A stretch of DNA of 64,000 bases from Apus apus (lineage: Eukaryota > Chordata > Aves > Apodiformes > Apodidae). A program made the position numbers and the translations under genes. The stretch is from NCBI RefSeq assembly GCF_020740795.1, contig NC_067289.1, positions 21,782,608-21,846,607 on the forward strand. Reading direction: 5' to 3'. The notes beneath the pieces are model-generated. The model worked only from the letters and a program-made list of their open reading frames with translations. It did not search any database and was not told the DNA's origin. Below, one piece after another: positions 44,575 to 56,200 of this stretch. Numbering within the stretch: the first letter of the stretch is position 1; every line of letters begins with the position of its first letter.

Positions 44575-47260
44575 ATGGCCGACGAGCTGGACTTCACCAC
44601 CGGCGATGCCGGCGCCTCCTCCACCTACCCCATGCAGTGCTCGGCGCTGCGGAAGAACGGCTTCGTGGTGCTGAAGGGGCGGCCCTGCAAGATCGTGGAG
44701 ATGTCCACCTCCAAGACGGGCAAGCACGGCCACGCCAAGGTGAGCGGCCCCGGGCGGGCCCCGGGCCCCGGCTCCCGCCCCCCGAGCCCTCCCGTCCCGC
44801 CGCCGGGCGGGCGGGTGCAGCGCCCGGGGCCCTGCCCTGCCCTTCCCGTGTCTCTAGGGCTAGCTCGGGGCTTCCAGCACCGCGGAGGAGGAGGGATTGA
44901 GATGAGGGGTTGGGGTTTTCTTCTCCCGACTTGTTAAAAAGCCCTAACGATGAGGGGAAGCCCGTTCGTGTGGTGGGGGTAGAGTAAGTTCTGGAAGGAG
45001 GGGCTGATGAAATCGCCAGGGCGTGGCTGGGTTGGGCTGCGCCTGGGTCGGCAAAGTTCCACTGGTGCAGCCCTGGGCGTCAGCGCTGGCTGCGGGAGCC
45101 CGTGTCCTCTGCTGTCACCCGGAGGAGCCCCGGGTACAGTCCTTGCCTCCCGGAGCCTGCTCTGGCCCTGTTCTGCTGGCCTGCCTTCCTGCTGCTCTCC
45201 TTTTGCAGCACTGGGGGCCTCCCCCTCCTGTGTCCCAGCAGGACCTTCTGAGGCTGCAGTCCTGCTGCCCTAAGCACTTGGCTTGTGCAGCTGTCTGGAG
45301 CTCAGAGCAGGGCTGGGCTCCCCCTTCCTTCATTCAGCAACCCTTTGTGGTGGGTCTGTTAGAGACCAGTCTGTTGCAAGCAGGGATTAATTAGAGTTGT
45401 AGGCTTCCTCAGCCTTGTGTGATTACACATAGGTGGGCAAAGTATTTAGTATTTCTCAAAGCTCAAGTATATCAAGGTCTTGTCACCTTTTCCTTCCTTC
45501 TTCCACTTGCTTTTTTTAATGGCTGGTTTTATTAGATCCAGTTTTCAATCCAGCAGTAACCCATGTTACTTCTGTTGTAGGTCCACTTGGTTGGTATTGA
45601 TATTTTCACTGGTAAAAAGTATGAAGATATTTGCCCATCAACTCATAACATGGATGTTCCAAATATCAAGAGGAGTGACTACCAGGTGAGTTAAGAGTCA
45701 CTGTGTCTTCCCACACATGAAGAGGCTTTTAGACTCCTAAAACCACACAGACTCTTCATCCCAAAGCTTGTCTCTCGATTACTGAAGTACTGGTGCCAGA
45801 ACTAATGGGACTGGCCTGTCGAGACACGACATTGTTGAACTCAGAGCATTTACTGAATTGTTAAAACTGCTCAGAGCTCCTTACTCTTCTAACAGCCTCA
45901 CGTTCTAAAGGCAATCTTTAGAAATTACAGGTAATAGACATAGTTCAGAGCAGCATTTTTCCTGGCTCATGTTGTAAAGTCCCTTTATTCTGAAAACAGC
46001 AATACAAAAGTAGTCCAGAGCTTGGTGGATGTTCCCTAATTTTTCAATTAGCCTTTAATATAAATAATAGTATCTCTTTGTAGAAACAAAGGTACAGAAG
46101 TGTACAGGTCAACCGTTTTTTACTTCTTCCACTTCGTAAAAGCAATGCTGTTCAGTGAGCACCGTTCAGTTACTGTTTCTAGGTCACAGATGTAAAAAGC
46201 TGAAGCAGTGACCTTTGGTCAAAGGGTGGGCATTGCAGTGGCCCAGTACTGGGAAGTAACCAGCAGGGTTCTGCTAACTCTTGACAGCAGACTGGCTTTT
46301 TGCTACAGTTGCCTCTGACAGCCCTCTCAGCTCTTGTTAAAAACTGACTTAAATTGGTTCTTAACTGTTACAGTACTAAAGAATTATGGTAACAGGTTCA
46401 GTGTGCCTGCTGCTTGTCTTCAGCTGCTGCCTGCTAGTGACCACTGATGTTAAAATTTGCTAAAAGTTAACTTCTCTCCACAGCTGATAGGTATTCAGGA
46501 TGGGTATCTCTCCCTGCTGACAGAAAGTGGTGAAGTTCGTGAGGATCTAAAGTTGCCAGAAGGGGATCTTGGCAAAGAAATAGAAGGAAAATTCAATGCC
46601 AATGAAGATGTGCAGGTAAGTATAGAGGGCAGACGAGAAGAGTTATGGTCAGTTCCACTTGCTTATAAAATGAAAGAGTCTTACTCAGATAATATTTGTG
46701 GAAGAGCAGGTTAGAAGCATGGGTATTGGTCCTTTGAGATGCAGAAGGACTTGGGTACAGCAGCACCCAGCATCAGTCAGGGGTGTCTCAAATGCCTGGG
46801 TAAATCTGCATGGTCTGGAGTGCAGCCTCCAGGCTCTCGTAATGGGACCGAGTTTTGTGATGCAGCCTGAGCCCATCTCATTGCTGTTAGCAAGCCTGTT
46901 TGGAAGTAGCTCTGCAGACTACACTGGGCTGCACCAGCTTCCATTTTGGCTCTACTGTAGGAGCATGTTCACCCTCCTCTGTTGTACAAACCTCAAGCTG
47001 CCAGCCAAGGCAGAGAGCAGGCAGCACAGAGGGTTGGGATTGTGGATACTGTGGAAATTCTGCTAATGACTGACCAGCTTCAGCTTCCTTTTTGCTTCTC
47101 AAGAGGGATGGGATAGATATTAAAATGTGAATGTCTGTTAACTTCTAGCAATGCTTTGTCTGTCATGGGCTGGAGCTCACCTGTCTGTCTTCTCTTCCAG
47201 ATATCCGTCATAAGTGCAATGAATGAAGAATGTGCTGTAGCCATAAAGCCTTGCAAATAA
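44575..47260 (+). CDS. EIF5A2: EIF5A2, eukaryotic translation initiation factor 5A-2
   Basis: Hypusine-containing elongation factor that binds the ribosomal E site and helps peptide-bond formation at Pro-rich and other stalling sequences and in termination. Coding exons: 44575-44739, 45581-45685, 46484-46615, 47201-47260, all in phase 0, giving 153 aa, the family length. The protein begins [20 protein letters not shown]; the hypusine loop is [12 protein letters not shown] with the modified lysine at position 50. The N-terminal SH3-like barrel is followed by the OB-fold from about residue 84. The C-terminus AVAIKPCK is the EIF5A2 form; EIF5A1 ends differently. The ATG sits in a perfect Kozak context (gccgccATGg). 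The C-terminal exon ([19 protein letters not shown]) differs somewhat from the mammalian protein, as is usual for this part. Confidence 0.97.
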
Positions 47261-47688
47261 AGAGGATCCCCAGCCTCGGGCAACTGCTCAGGTCTGGACA
47301 AACCACAGATCTATAAATTTGGTTCTTATTGTCACCAAAGCTCTGGCCTTCACAAGCAACCTCATTTCTTTTTTGAATTGTTAAAAAGCAGCGCTGGATT
47401 CTGGATTAGTGTTGCAGGCTAACTGGCAGTTTTCAAAATCACTGAGATTTTAATTCCTTAATTGTAACTATTTTAACATTCCTGTGGGTTTCAGCTATGG
47501 ATCTAAGAAACCAATCAGGTGTTACTAGTGGATATATTTTTATTTGCTTGAGCAAAACAGTGTTTGTCTGTATGAACAGACAAAATACAGTATTCAGGGG
47601 CTTTTAGATAAGCTGGTAGGTATCTAGGATTATAAAGTGACCTAGAGCACAAATAGTATTTTTCTTGACATGTTTAGGTAGAACTGAC

Positions 47689-47694
47689 AATAAA
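47689..47694 (+). promoter_or_regulatory. EIF5A2: EIF5A2 proximal poly(A) signal
   Basis: AATAAA about 430 bases after the stop codon, followed by a strong T/GT-rich element (ttgtttttgttttgttttaa) that is well placed as the downstream signal. Confidence 0.6.
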
Positions 47695-49454
47695 AGTAGC
47701 AAATTGTTTTTGTTTTGTTTTAAGCTTAAGTATTTTGTGGATTGGGACTCTTGCAGAACTGTAGGTGCCAATCGCAACTTTTAGACCAAGAAACTCAAGT
47801 GATCAAAAATGCCAGCTGGCTTGACCAAGCCCCAGTGGCCACGTGCAACTTAACTGTATTACCTCTGTTTTCTTCTTTGCCAACTCGTTGGCTTATTGTA
47901 ATGATAAAATGGTGTCACAGCCTACCTGTGGTTTAGGCAGGCAGTTGGAATATTGGGTAGGTAAGACATAGATAGGTCAAGGGGACAGAAAGGTGAGAAT
48001 GGATGTTAAAGCTATAGACTTTCACTCGAGGCCTTTGTCAGACTTGAAAAATAAAACAGAAAAATGCAGTTCAATTGCTTTCCTTTATTGTATTTATCCT
48101 AAACTATAAAAGGGTGACAAACTCCGTGGGAATCTGTTGCAGTGCTTCCAGCTTTAGGTTTTAATCATAAGGTTCAGACCATATTTTTGTAGCACAGGAA
48201 CCACATGTTTTTCAAGAAGTGGGACAAACTGTAGCATCGAGCTGAAACTAAATGCATGTGATTGTTTTTAAAGAAATAAAACTATTGTATTTTCAAAATA
48301 GAGACTTGACCGACAACACTGAACAACCATGGCTTAACTATAAAATTAAATTGCTACATAATTATGAAAGCTAGCTCCTCTCCAAAGGAGTTCTGAGTCA
48401 TTGAAACATGCATGCATACCTATAACTAGTTGCTTAACAGGCAAGCACAAGGCTTCGTAGAACTAGTCGTGGAAGGATAACTAGCCTACTTCTGTTTAAG
48501 GCATTCAACTTGAATCCTAAGACTTGGTGAGTCCTCACAAATGGGGAAATTTCCCTTAGCCTGTGGCTCACACCTCTCTCTTCACAGTTGAGACATTGTT
48601 CCATGAACTTGGCTTAAGCTTCAGTGGCTGTTGGCTAATGGAGGATGACTTGTAAACGTGTGGCGTGCTGCCCTGGACAGCATGCACAGCTCACAGTCCA
48701 TTGGCAGCCAGAGTCAGGCTTCATGCTGCTCTGAACTGCTTAAAATGTTTTCAGCTTAATAGTATGTACTCTCTAATCCCCAAAGGGCTCACAGCAACTG
48801 TCCTGAACTGCCCTAGTGCACTCTGTAGCAGGGCTTAGCCAACCTTGAAGGTCTAACGTGGATGGCAAAAACATGCATTTTCCATAGACTTCTCATGATG
48901 GGGAGAGCAGTGTGGTGAAGGTAAAGACAGCCATAAATACACTCTGGTAATAAAGCACAGTTACCTGGGACACCTGGCAGAAGTAGGGCACTGCCACATG
49001 CTCTGGCCTAGCACAATACATGTTGCAGGTGAACTCTAAATATCACCTAGAAAAGAGCTGTAGCTGAAAGAGATTGACATGCATTCAGAACAGCTTTGAA
49101 GTGCAGGATTAATAGTTCAAGCTTATCTGCAGTGTGCTCCTTTCTGCCACTCTGTAGAATTGGTACCTGAAAGACACGTCTTCGTTGGCTTTGAAGGTGA
49201 CTGTGAAACCATTGATGCTGGTCTTGGCAGCAGGCTGAGCTCTGTCATACCAAATGGGAAGCCCTAGGTTGCTATGACAAACTAAAGCAAGTTCTGACTA
49301 TCACTGCATTACAGATACTTCTGATGTGCTTGAACATGGCAAGACTTGGATTTGTGCTTGTTCTGGTAGTGCTTTAGTCTACTTTCAGGTGCCTGTCCTC
49401 TAGAACCTTGTTGCAAGACAGGTATTTGAAGCCACTGGCCCACCACCTAAGCAT

Positions 49455-49560
49455 TTTAGACTGTAAGCTCTGTGGGACGAGGGCTGGTTTTTGCCCTGTT
49501 CCTACAAGTGGGGTCCTGGTCTGACTGGAGTTTTCAGGTACTACAGCAATTTAAATACAG
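49455..49560 (+). repeat. Ancient LINE (L2/L3/CR1-type) 3'-end fragment
   Basis: The order ttagactgtaagctctgtgg, gacgagggctgg, then gtggggtcctggtctgactg, gagttttcaggtactacagc and aatttaaatac matches the 3' end of an old amniote non-LTR element. In other vertebrates its consensus, as I remember it, runs gtaagctctttggggcaggg, then tggggtcctggtcc and ctaggtgctac, with an aatacaaata-type tail. Family assignment is from memory, and which of the old LINE or SINE families it is remains uncertain. Confidence 0.6.
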
Positions 49561-50150
49561 GGTTCTGTGTCCTCCAGCTTGCTGGAAGAGCCCTCCTTGG
49601 GACATACAAATGTCTTTCTATTGCAACCTTCAGTTCTGCAAGATTTAAACAAATAAGTACTTCATTATAGGTTTGTTCTTATATACTTAGTTGTTTTTTG
49701 TGAAGCACTTCCAGCACTGTGGAAGTGCAGAGCATTGGCTCATCATGCATGAAGTTTCCCATAAATAATACATAGCATGAGTCTTAAGCATAATCTCCAG
49801 GTTTCAGTAAGGTTAAAAGTTGCTTCTAAATTAGAACATGTATTTGAGGCATTTTCTTCAAAGTAAGATGTTTCAGTTTACTGTCAGAATCTGCAGCATA
49901 CTTTTGTTTGTGATCAATAGTCCATAGAGATCTGTATTTTTTAAGTTCCCTAACCAAGTTCTTAGGGAAATTCTCCTTTTATAGCTTTACTTTAAAAACA
50001 AATCTTACCAATGTACTTATTCTGTAGTAGTCTTAATGCTTAAATTGTGTCAAAACTGAAAACTAGAAACTTCTTATACCTGGTGGCAATTGCTTGGAGT
50101 AAAGGCTGTGTAAACAAGGTGAAGAAAAGTATTTCCACTCCAAATAATTC

Positions 50151-50689
50151 TTTTTTTTTTTAGTGGCTCAAATTAATTGAGTTTCCTCTTACTACTTTAC
50201 AGAATTGGAAAGACTGCAGTGTTTCCTGCCTCAAATGTTGGCAAATAATACTTTAAGATTTCAATAGGTCCTTCTAAGTTTTGCTTACAAGGGTGGTTTT
50301 TCAACCAGGCTCTTGCTAGTTGAGCCGTGTTCTCAGGGCTGGTTTTTTTTAAGAAGCGAGCAGAATTTCCTAGTTTCAAACCTAACTGCTTTCAAGCCTC
50401 TTGCAGGTTTTCCTAAGCCACAGTGTGCCCAGACACGGTGCACAGCCTGTCGTTCCACAGCACAGGTCATTTTGCATCGTCTGTAAAGAAGTCAGGTTTG
50501 CTGACAGTTTAACTGCGGGTCCGTCTCACAGAACTCGAAATTGACCCCACTTTTTGTTTGTTTGCTTCCTTTTTTTTCGGTTGAGTGGTTTAGAACGTAG
50601 TCTGTTACAGCAGAGCTGAGCTTCGGGCTGGGGTGGAAGGAAATCGTGTTAAGGATGTTTGAAGCATCTGGCTCGTACACCGGGAACGT
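50151..50689. other. EIF5A2-RPL22L1 spacer
   Basis: Starts AT-rich with a T run at about 50151-50161 and becomes GC-richer toward the RPL22L1 CpG island. No gene or repeat recognised. Confidence 0.6.
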
Positions 50690-51450
50690 GCAGGAAGGCA
50701 GAGCCCCGGAGCTGCGGCGTCGGGACGCGGTGCGGAGCCTGCAGCCCCGCGGGGTCCGGCCCTGCGGCCTTGGGCACCTGGGAGCGAGCTGGGAGCCGAA
50801 AACGAGCCGCTCGCTCTGTGCGGCGCAGCTCCCGGGCTGCGCTGCACGCGGGGCCCTGTCGCGGGGCAGCTGCGCGCTCGGCGCCGCGGGAGGGACGTCG
50901 GGGTGTTCCGCCTCAGACTGAAGGCGGGGGTGCTGCGGGGACCGGGGGGGGGGGGAGCCCGAAACGCGCTGCTGAAGCTGCGGAGCGGGCCCGCCAGCCC
51001 CGCCTGCCCGCAGCGACGACGGGGACCGCCCGTTCCCCGCGGCCGCGCCCGCGGCCTCTGCCGGCGCCGCCGCTGCCCCGAGGGGAAGCCCCGCCCCGCG
51101 CCGGCGTGATGGCGTCACCGCCGGGCTATAAAAGGGCGGCGTGGGCCGCGCGGCGTCCTTTCTGGCGGAGCGGGCGGCAAAGATGGCGCCGGTGAGCGGC
51201 GGGAGCGGGGCCGGGAGCGGGAGCGGGGCTGGAGCGGGAGCGGGGCCGGGAGCGGGGCTGGAGCGGGAGCGGGGCCGCCGCGCCGCGTCCAGGCCTCCCC
51301 TGCGCCGGGGGCAGCGAGCCGCTCTCCGCGAGGGCCCCGCGGCCCGGGCCAGCTGCAGCGAGCCCCGCTCGCCAGGCGGTGGCGGCCCGGCCCGGCCTGG
51401 CCCCGCGGGGGCAGCCCCGGCCCTGTCCTTGTGTCCGTCCCCCCCCCCAC
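50690..51450. promoter_or_regulatory. RPL22L1: CpG island over RPL22L1 promoter and first exon
   Basis: Dense CpG and high GC across the TATA box, exon 1 and the start of intron 1. It includes a 13-14 G run at about 50944-50957 and a GA/GC-rich imperfect repeat (gggagcggggct-type units, about 51200-51270) just inside intron 1. Confidence 0.85.
51127..51163 (+). promoter_or_regulatory. RPL22L1: RPL22L1 core promoter: TATA box and 5' TOP-like start
   Basis: TATAAAA at 51127-51133 is followed 30 bases later by the pyrimidine tract CCTTTCT (51157-51163), the form expected for a 5' TOP transcription start. The ATG is about 26 bases further on. A CRE/E4F-like tgatggcgtcac lies just upstream at about 51107-51118. 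The TOP element would place the mRNA under mTOR/LARP1 translational control. Confidence 0.75.
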
Positions 51451-53032
51451 CTCGGGATGATAAAAGCTTTTCGGGTGTGGGTTGTTAACGTTTATACCGA
51501 TTGTTTGTGTTGGGGTTTTGTTTTGTTTTGTTTTAGCAAAAGGACCGGAAATCTAAGAAGTCCGCCTGGAAGTTTTGCCTTGACTTGACCCATCCCGTGG
51601 AAGATGGAATTTTTGACTCGGGGAATTTCGTAAGTCCCGGCTTTGCTTGCTCGTACTTTCGGCGCGTTGTATAAAGCTGCCTTGGTACAGTACGGCAGCG
51701 AAATGGCGGCTGAAAAGTTACATTTTAAACCATAGACTCAACAGCTGTTCTTTAAAGCAGCAGCACTTTTTGAAAGTTTCTTGGCTTTCGATGTGCTCTG
51801 TAGCCAACATGGTTCATAACTGTCCATGGAGAGAACTGTTCTAAATTTAATCTTGTTTAAGCAGGGGGGTGATTGTTTTTAATTAGACGCTGTGGACTTT
51901 TATTGCCTTGTTGTCAGGACATAAGTAAACAGTGATTTTTAATACTGCTCCATGGCTAGGGTCCCTTCCCTAGTTCATACCTAGGGTGCCATTCCCTAGT
52001 GTTCTATCTGTTTAACGTTGAAACAGGAGCAGTTCCTAAAGGAGAAGGTTAAGGTCAATGGAAAGACTGGAAACTTGGGCAACACTGTTCACATTGAACG
52101 CATGAAGAACAAGATCACAGTGACATCTGAGAAGCAGTTTTCTAAAAGGTGGGCACAGGTTTCCTTCTGTTGTATTTGTGGTGGTGGGTTTTGAACTGTG
52201 GTGTCTCAAACGTGATGCACCTTTGATATGTACAGAGAAGGTGTTGGTGCTGACTTTGTATCACCTAGGAATGCTAGGGAAATGTGTATTTCAAAGGAAC
52301 TTGTAATACTGGATCTGTAACAGCTGCTTTTTAAGGCGCAGTAGTGATTGCACGTTAACGCTCCCTCTAGTGTAAGCACAGTAATACAGAGCACATGGGT
52401 TGTTAGAGGTGCTTTAAAAAGTCGTACTGAGTTCGTGTCATGGGCTGCTGTTTTGTTGTTTAATTGGTAGTATTAAAGTGTGTGTGTGTGCAGTATGTGT
52501 CGTTGCAAAAGGATCCCTTAAGTCAGATGAAGCCTGGCAGTGTGTGGGGGTGTGCAGGAGGTGAACGCTGGTTGGAGGTGCTGTCCCTTCCCTGCTTCCC
52601 ACCTTCCTTCTGCAGGTACACCAGCGTCTGTTCTGTTACACTGAGGTTTAGAACAACTTGTGGGTGCTCATGAGTAACTGGCACTGTGCTTTGTTGGCAA
52701 AAAGCATTAAAGGAATTCTTGTTTGTCATCTGGAATGAAAATGCCCATTTTTTGTCTATTACAACTTTTTATTTCTGGGTATAAATGCTGTGGTGTTGCC
52801 CTGTGGGGCCGTGTCTAGAGTGGAGGGGCAGACAGCAGTGTGGGTTGTTGAGTGAGAAGGTTCTAATGTGTCATTCCTGTTGTTAAGGTACCTCAAGTAC
52901 CTGACCAAGAAGTACCTCAAGAAGAACAACCTGCGTGACTGGCTCCGTGTCGTTGCGTCTGACAAGGAGACGTACGAGCTGCGCTACTTCCAGATCAGTC
53001 AAGATGAGGAAGGGTCAGAGTCTGAGGAGTAA
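51183..53032 (+). CDS. RPL22L1: RPL22L1, ribosomal protein eL22-like 1
   Basis: Paralogue of large-subunit protein eL22, an RNA-binding ribosomal protein that can replace RPL22 and also acts in splicing and blood development. Coding exons: 51183-51191 (only MAP), 51537-51629, 52027-52148, 52888-53032, with GT-AG borders and consistent phases, giving 122 aa, the same as human. The sequence starts [20 protein letters not shown], contains [18 protein letters not shown] and [20 protein letters not shown], and ends [12 protein letters not shown]; the acidic tail is typical. The MAPQKDRK start distinguishes it from RPL22. In mammals RPL22 down-regulates this gene by binding its RNA and altering splicing near exon 2; I cannot judge from sequence alone whether that hairpin is present here. 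Confidence 0.97.
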
Positions 53033-53205
53033 CTGAAGCTCAGCTTTGAGCACAATGTACAATGAGTACAAAAGACTAGAACATCTATTTATAAGAACGC
53101 TTTAACTTATTGGTGAATCAAGATTTTGTACTCTGTTTGACAGAGCATGGTTAGTTTTCTAACCTGTTTCTTAAAATCTGATTAAAAACCAGCTTGGGAA
53201 GTTGT
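53033..53205 (+). other. RPL22L1: RPL22L1 3' UTR with ATTAAA poly(A) signal
   Basis: A short AT-rich UTR. ATTAAA at 53181-53186 is followed by a GT/T-rich element (gttgttggatttgcagtttt). Cleavage near 53200-53205 is inferred. Confidence 0.7.
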
Positions 53206-56200
53206 TGGATTTGCAGTTTTCCTTTCCTTGCTAGAAATGAGCTGTTCAGCACAGCACCAGTGACAGTCCAGGTGGAAAAGAACTGAGCCCTTCTCCCAGT
53301 ACCAGCGTAGGATCAGTGGTTCATCCTACAAATAATGCTAGAGCTTTTTGAGACTGAAAGTACCACTCCCTCTGTTAATTTTTGTGGAGCTAATGATAAA
53401 AATACTTTTAAAAATTTTAATGACTTCTGTTAAAAAACAGGCTTATGTATTTTAAAAGAGAAATATTTTATTTCTCTGATTTACCTAAGTCATTAATTGT
53501 GTCTAGTATTCCTGTGTATAACCATGAGTCAAAGTGGAATATAACAAAGGTTTGTTGGCTAGGTTTATATTAGATTGACAAGTAAGGAGGTAGAGATTAA
53601 TCTTGTTCCCAGCATCTAGCTAAACCAACTTAAAGCATATCTTGCTGCTTCCTGTAATTTTTAATGTTGGCAGTGACTGAATCCCATTAAATCCACACAA
53701 GATGTTTCTACAAGTGGTGGGTTCTTAACTGAAACACAGCATTCCAGATCTGAGAAGCTAGCTTTTCTTCATGTAATATCAAGAGAAATTGTATTAGTTT
53801 TCACCATAAAGAAGTGGTATCTGGGAGCCTGTATTCTCAGTACTTTATTCTGCCAAACTGGGAGAACAATTAATGTGTGGTTAATGGGAGTATTTACTCT
53901 TGGGTTCCACAGCAGTGATGAACTCTGGAATTAGTGATGCCATGTTTGTTTAATACCATAAAACAGGGATAAGTGTAGGCTGTGGTATGAACTTCATGCT
54001 AGTTTAGGCTGAAGTGTGCTGGCTACAATTTTTTTATTTTCTGGATGTATTTGTTTTTTATTTCAACGTTTTGCTGGCAAACCTCTGAGACAGACTGTTC
54101 AGAGAATTGCCAAACACAAAGCAATGCATGAGCAGTCCTGTGAAACCCACTTGTGCCACCTAAATCTAAATGAAAAGTGCAGAAGGGGAGATGAATGTCA
54201 GCAGCCCTAGGGGCTCATTTCCCTTTTTTTAATTTACTTGAGCAGCTGCTCCTGAGTTGTGTTCTTGGAAGATGGGATGTAGCAGCAGTGGAACAGCAGC
54301 TAGAAGCGTGACCTGTGCCTTGGTGGTTTGTATCACGTTGCTGTTCCAGAGCTAGCAAAAGGAAGAGAGGGAGCACCCGTGTGGCTGCAGAGCTAAGGAT
54401 GATTTCATGGCTCGAGTATGTTGAGCTTTATTGTGTGTCTGTGGAAGTAACTTAGAATACCTGAAGTCCTTGCCTGGATCTAGGGCACTGGGCAATGCAG
54501 AGTGCTGCCTTGGAATTTCCTATTTGAGACAAATGGAGCAGTTTTGAAGCCACAGTTCAAGGTGGCTGAGTTTTTCCTTTTCTGGAACTCAAGAGGTTGC
54601 TGATGCTTTGTTTTTATTATTTAAGCCATGACAGTGTTGATCCCGTGTTGAACAAGCAACCTTGTGTTTCACAGTAAAGCTGCAACTATTTTAAAACCTC
54701 TGGTCTGTTTTCTTTGCTGCAGTAAGTTCAGCAGAGGAAGGGCATGACTAACAGTTGTATTTCAAGATACATCCCCACCTGTGTTTCTTACAGTTGTGCT
54801 TTTCTGTGACCATCCTTCCTTGACAGGAGACTGACACAACAAACCTGCAGTGACTAAAGGGAGCAAGCACAGAGGTAATGGGATCATGCTGCCTTCTGGT
54901 GCCTTTTAAAGCAGGCTGGCAGCTGCCTGTGTGGTGGTAGAGCCTCACAGATTGTCACTAGGCAAAAGACAGGAAAACAAGGCCTGGGATTTCAAGCAAA
55001 GCAACTTATTCCCAGCCCATGGCTGAGCTTGGAGGAAACCTGTCAAACTGCTCACTGAGCTTCATAACTCACTGAGCTTCACTGCAGTGAGGACGGAGTC
55101 TGGGAATTCCTCTCCCCAGTGCTTGAAAACAGGGTGAGCTTTGAAAGCAACGAAATTCCAAGTTTCTGATAACACTAAGCACAGCTCTGGAGCACTTAAT
55201 GCACTTAGGAAAATTTCTCTTCCTCTTTAGGTATAAGCTGGATGGTTTTGGTTTCTCCCTGCCTTGCTGCCCCAGCTCTGCTGGCTTTGCAGGCTGTGCT
55301 GGTGCTGCTGGGAGCTTTGTGGGGTCAGCAGGGTCAGTCACGGTGAGTACCTGTGTGTTACATGTAACAGCCACAAAGAGGGGGTTTTAGATTTAAATGG
55401 AGCATTTACTGGAAGATTATTGAAGTTTAATGGGGCCGAATGACTGGAGAAGACAGACAAGAAGCTGACCTCAGAGCTTCAGGAAAAGGGTGATTCACAT
55501 TGGCACATTTCACAGCTGAAGAGGCCGGGTGTCATGCAGGTGGCAGGCAGGAAACAGCCTCTTGGTGTCCACCTAAGGTAATTTATACAAATTATCCAGA
55601 TTTGAATCTGGCTTTTTTTAAAAGCCAGAGGTCAGCTTTTCTCTGATCTTTGGTGGGGTTTAACTAATTGAGATGGCAGTTGTGCTGCCCTGGGAGCTGC
55701 CAGGTACCTTCACTGGGGCACCTGGCACAGCAACGGGGTGTGTTAATAACCAGTTTCGTTCATCTGTGTTTGGAAAATTAAAAGATCCTGAACAGCTTGA
55801 GAACAGACAGGACTGACTGCTGGAATTTTCCATATTTAGTGCTGGATGAGAGCCCAGAAAAGCCCTGCCCGAGGCAGGGACGGGCTCTCCTCAGAGCTGC
55901 AGAGACTTGCTCCTGCATCAGCCAGGCGAGGAACCTGCTGGGGAAAATCCTGCACCCACAGCATGAAAACCTTGTAGGTGACTGGGGCTGCTGCTGAGTT
56001 CAGTCCCTCTGGGTCCTTGGTAACATGCTCAGGGCTCAGACAGTGCCCAAAGTGCTTTGGGATTTCCAGAAGGGATAAGCCCAAAATTCAGCAGGAGTGA
56101 GTGCTTTAGGAGTGCCACTTTGCCTCCACCCAGCTGAGAGCCCTGGATCATCAAGCCAGAAGTTTAATTTGGAAAGAGGAATAATCTCTGCAAGGCACCA

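Larger units (their letters stand above)
43200..44900. promoter_or_regulatory. EIF5A2: CpG island over EIF5A2 promoter and 5' exons
   Basis: Very high GC with dense CpG. It contains repeated GC boxes (ggggcggggc-type, about 43880-44020), a CCAAT box at 43972-43976, three CACGTG E-boxes (43923, 44364, 44390), a YY1-like AAGATGGCGGC at 43811-43821, and long G and C runs (about 43876-43910 and 44108-44130). No TATA box is evident, which is typical of a housekeeping-type dispersed promoter. The exact start site is unresolved. Confidence 0.85.
47261..50150 (+). other. EIF5A2: EIF5A2 long 3' UTR (extent inferred)
   Basis: AT-rich sequence with several AATAAA hexamers: 47689-47694, 48050-48055, 48275-48280 and 48949-48954. 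The mammalian EIF5A2 transcript has a UTR of several kb, so a long UTR is expected. Some of the sequence past 49000 may be plain spacer. It contains an ancient LINE tail at 49455-49560. No other gene is seen. Confidence 0.5.

Noticed and set aside
43583-44900. Very long open frames on both strands (up to 429 and 345 codons) over the EIF5A2 CpG island
   Set aside because: Stop codons are rare in such GC-rich DNA. The frames are Arg/Pro/Gly/Ala low complexity, overlap each other in all frames, cross the predicted splice sites, and overlap a CR1 remnant.
51630-52887. Search for intronic snoRNAs in RPL22L1
   Set aside because: No convincing paired C/D boxes or H/ACA hairpins were seen in the introns, although ribosomal-protein introns often host them.
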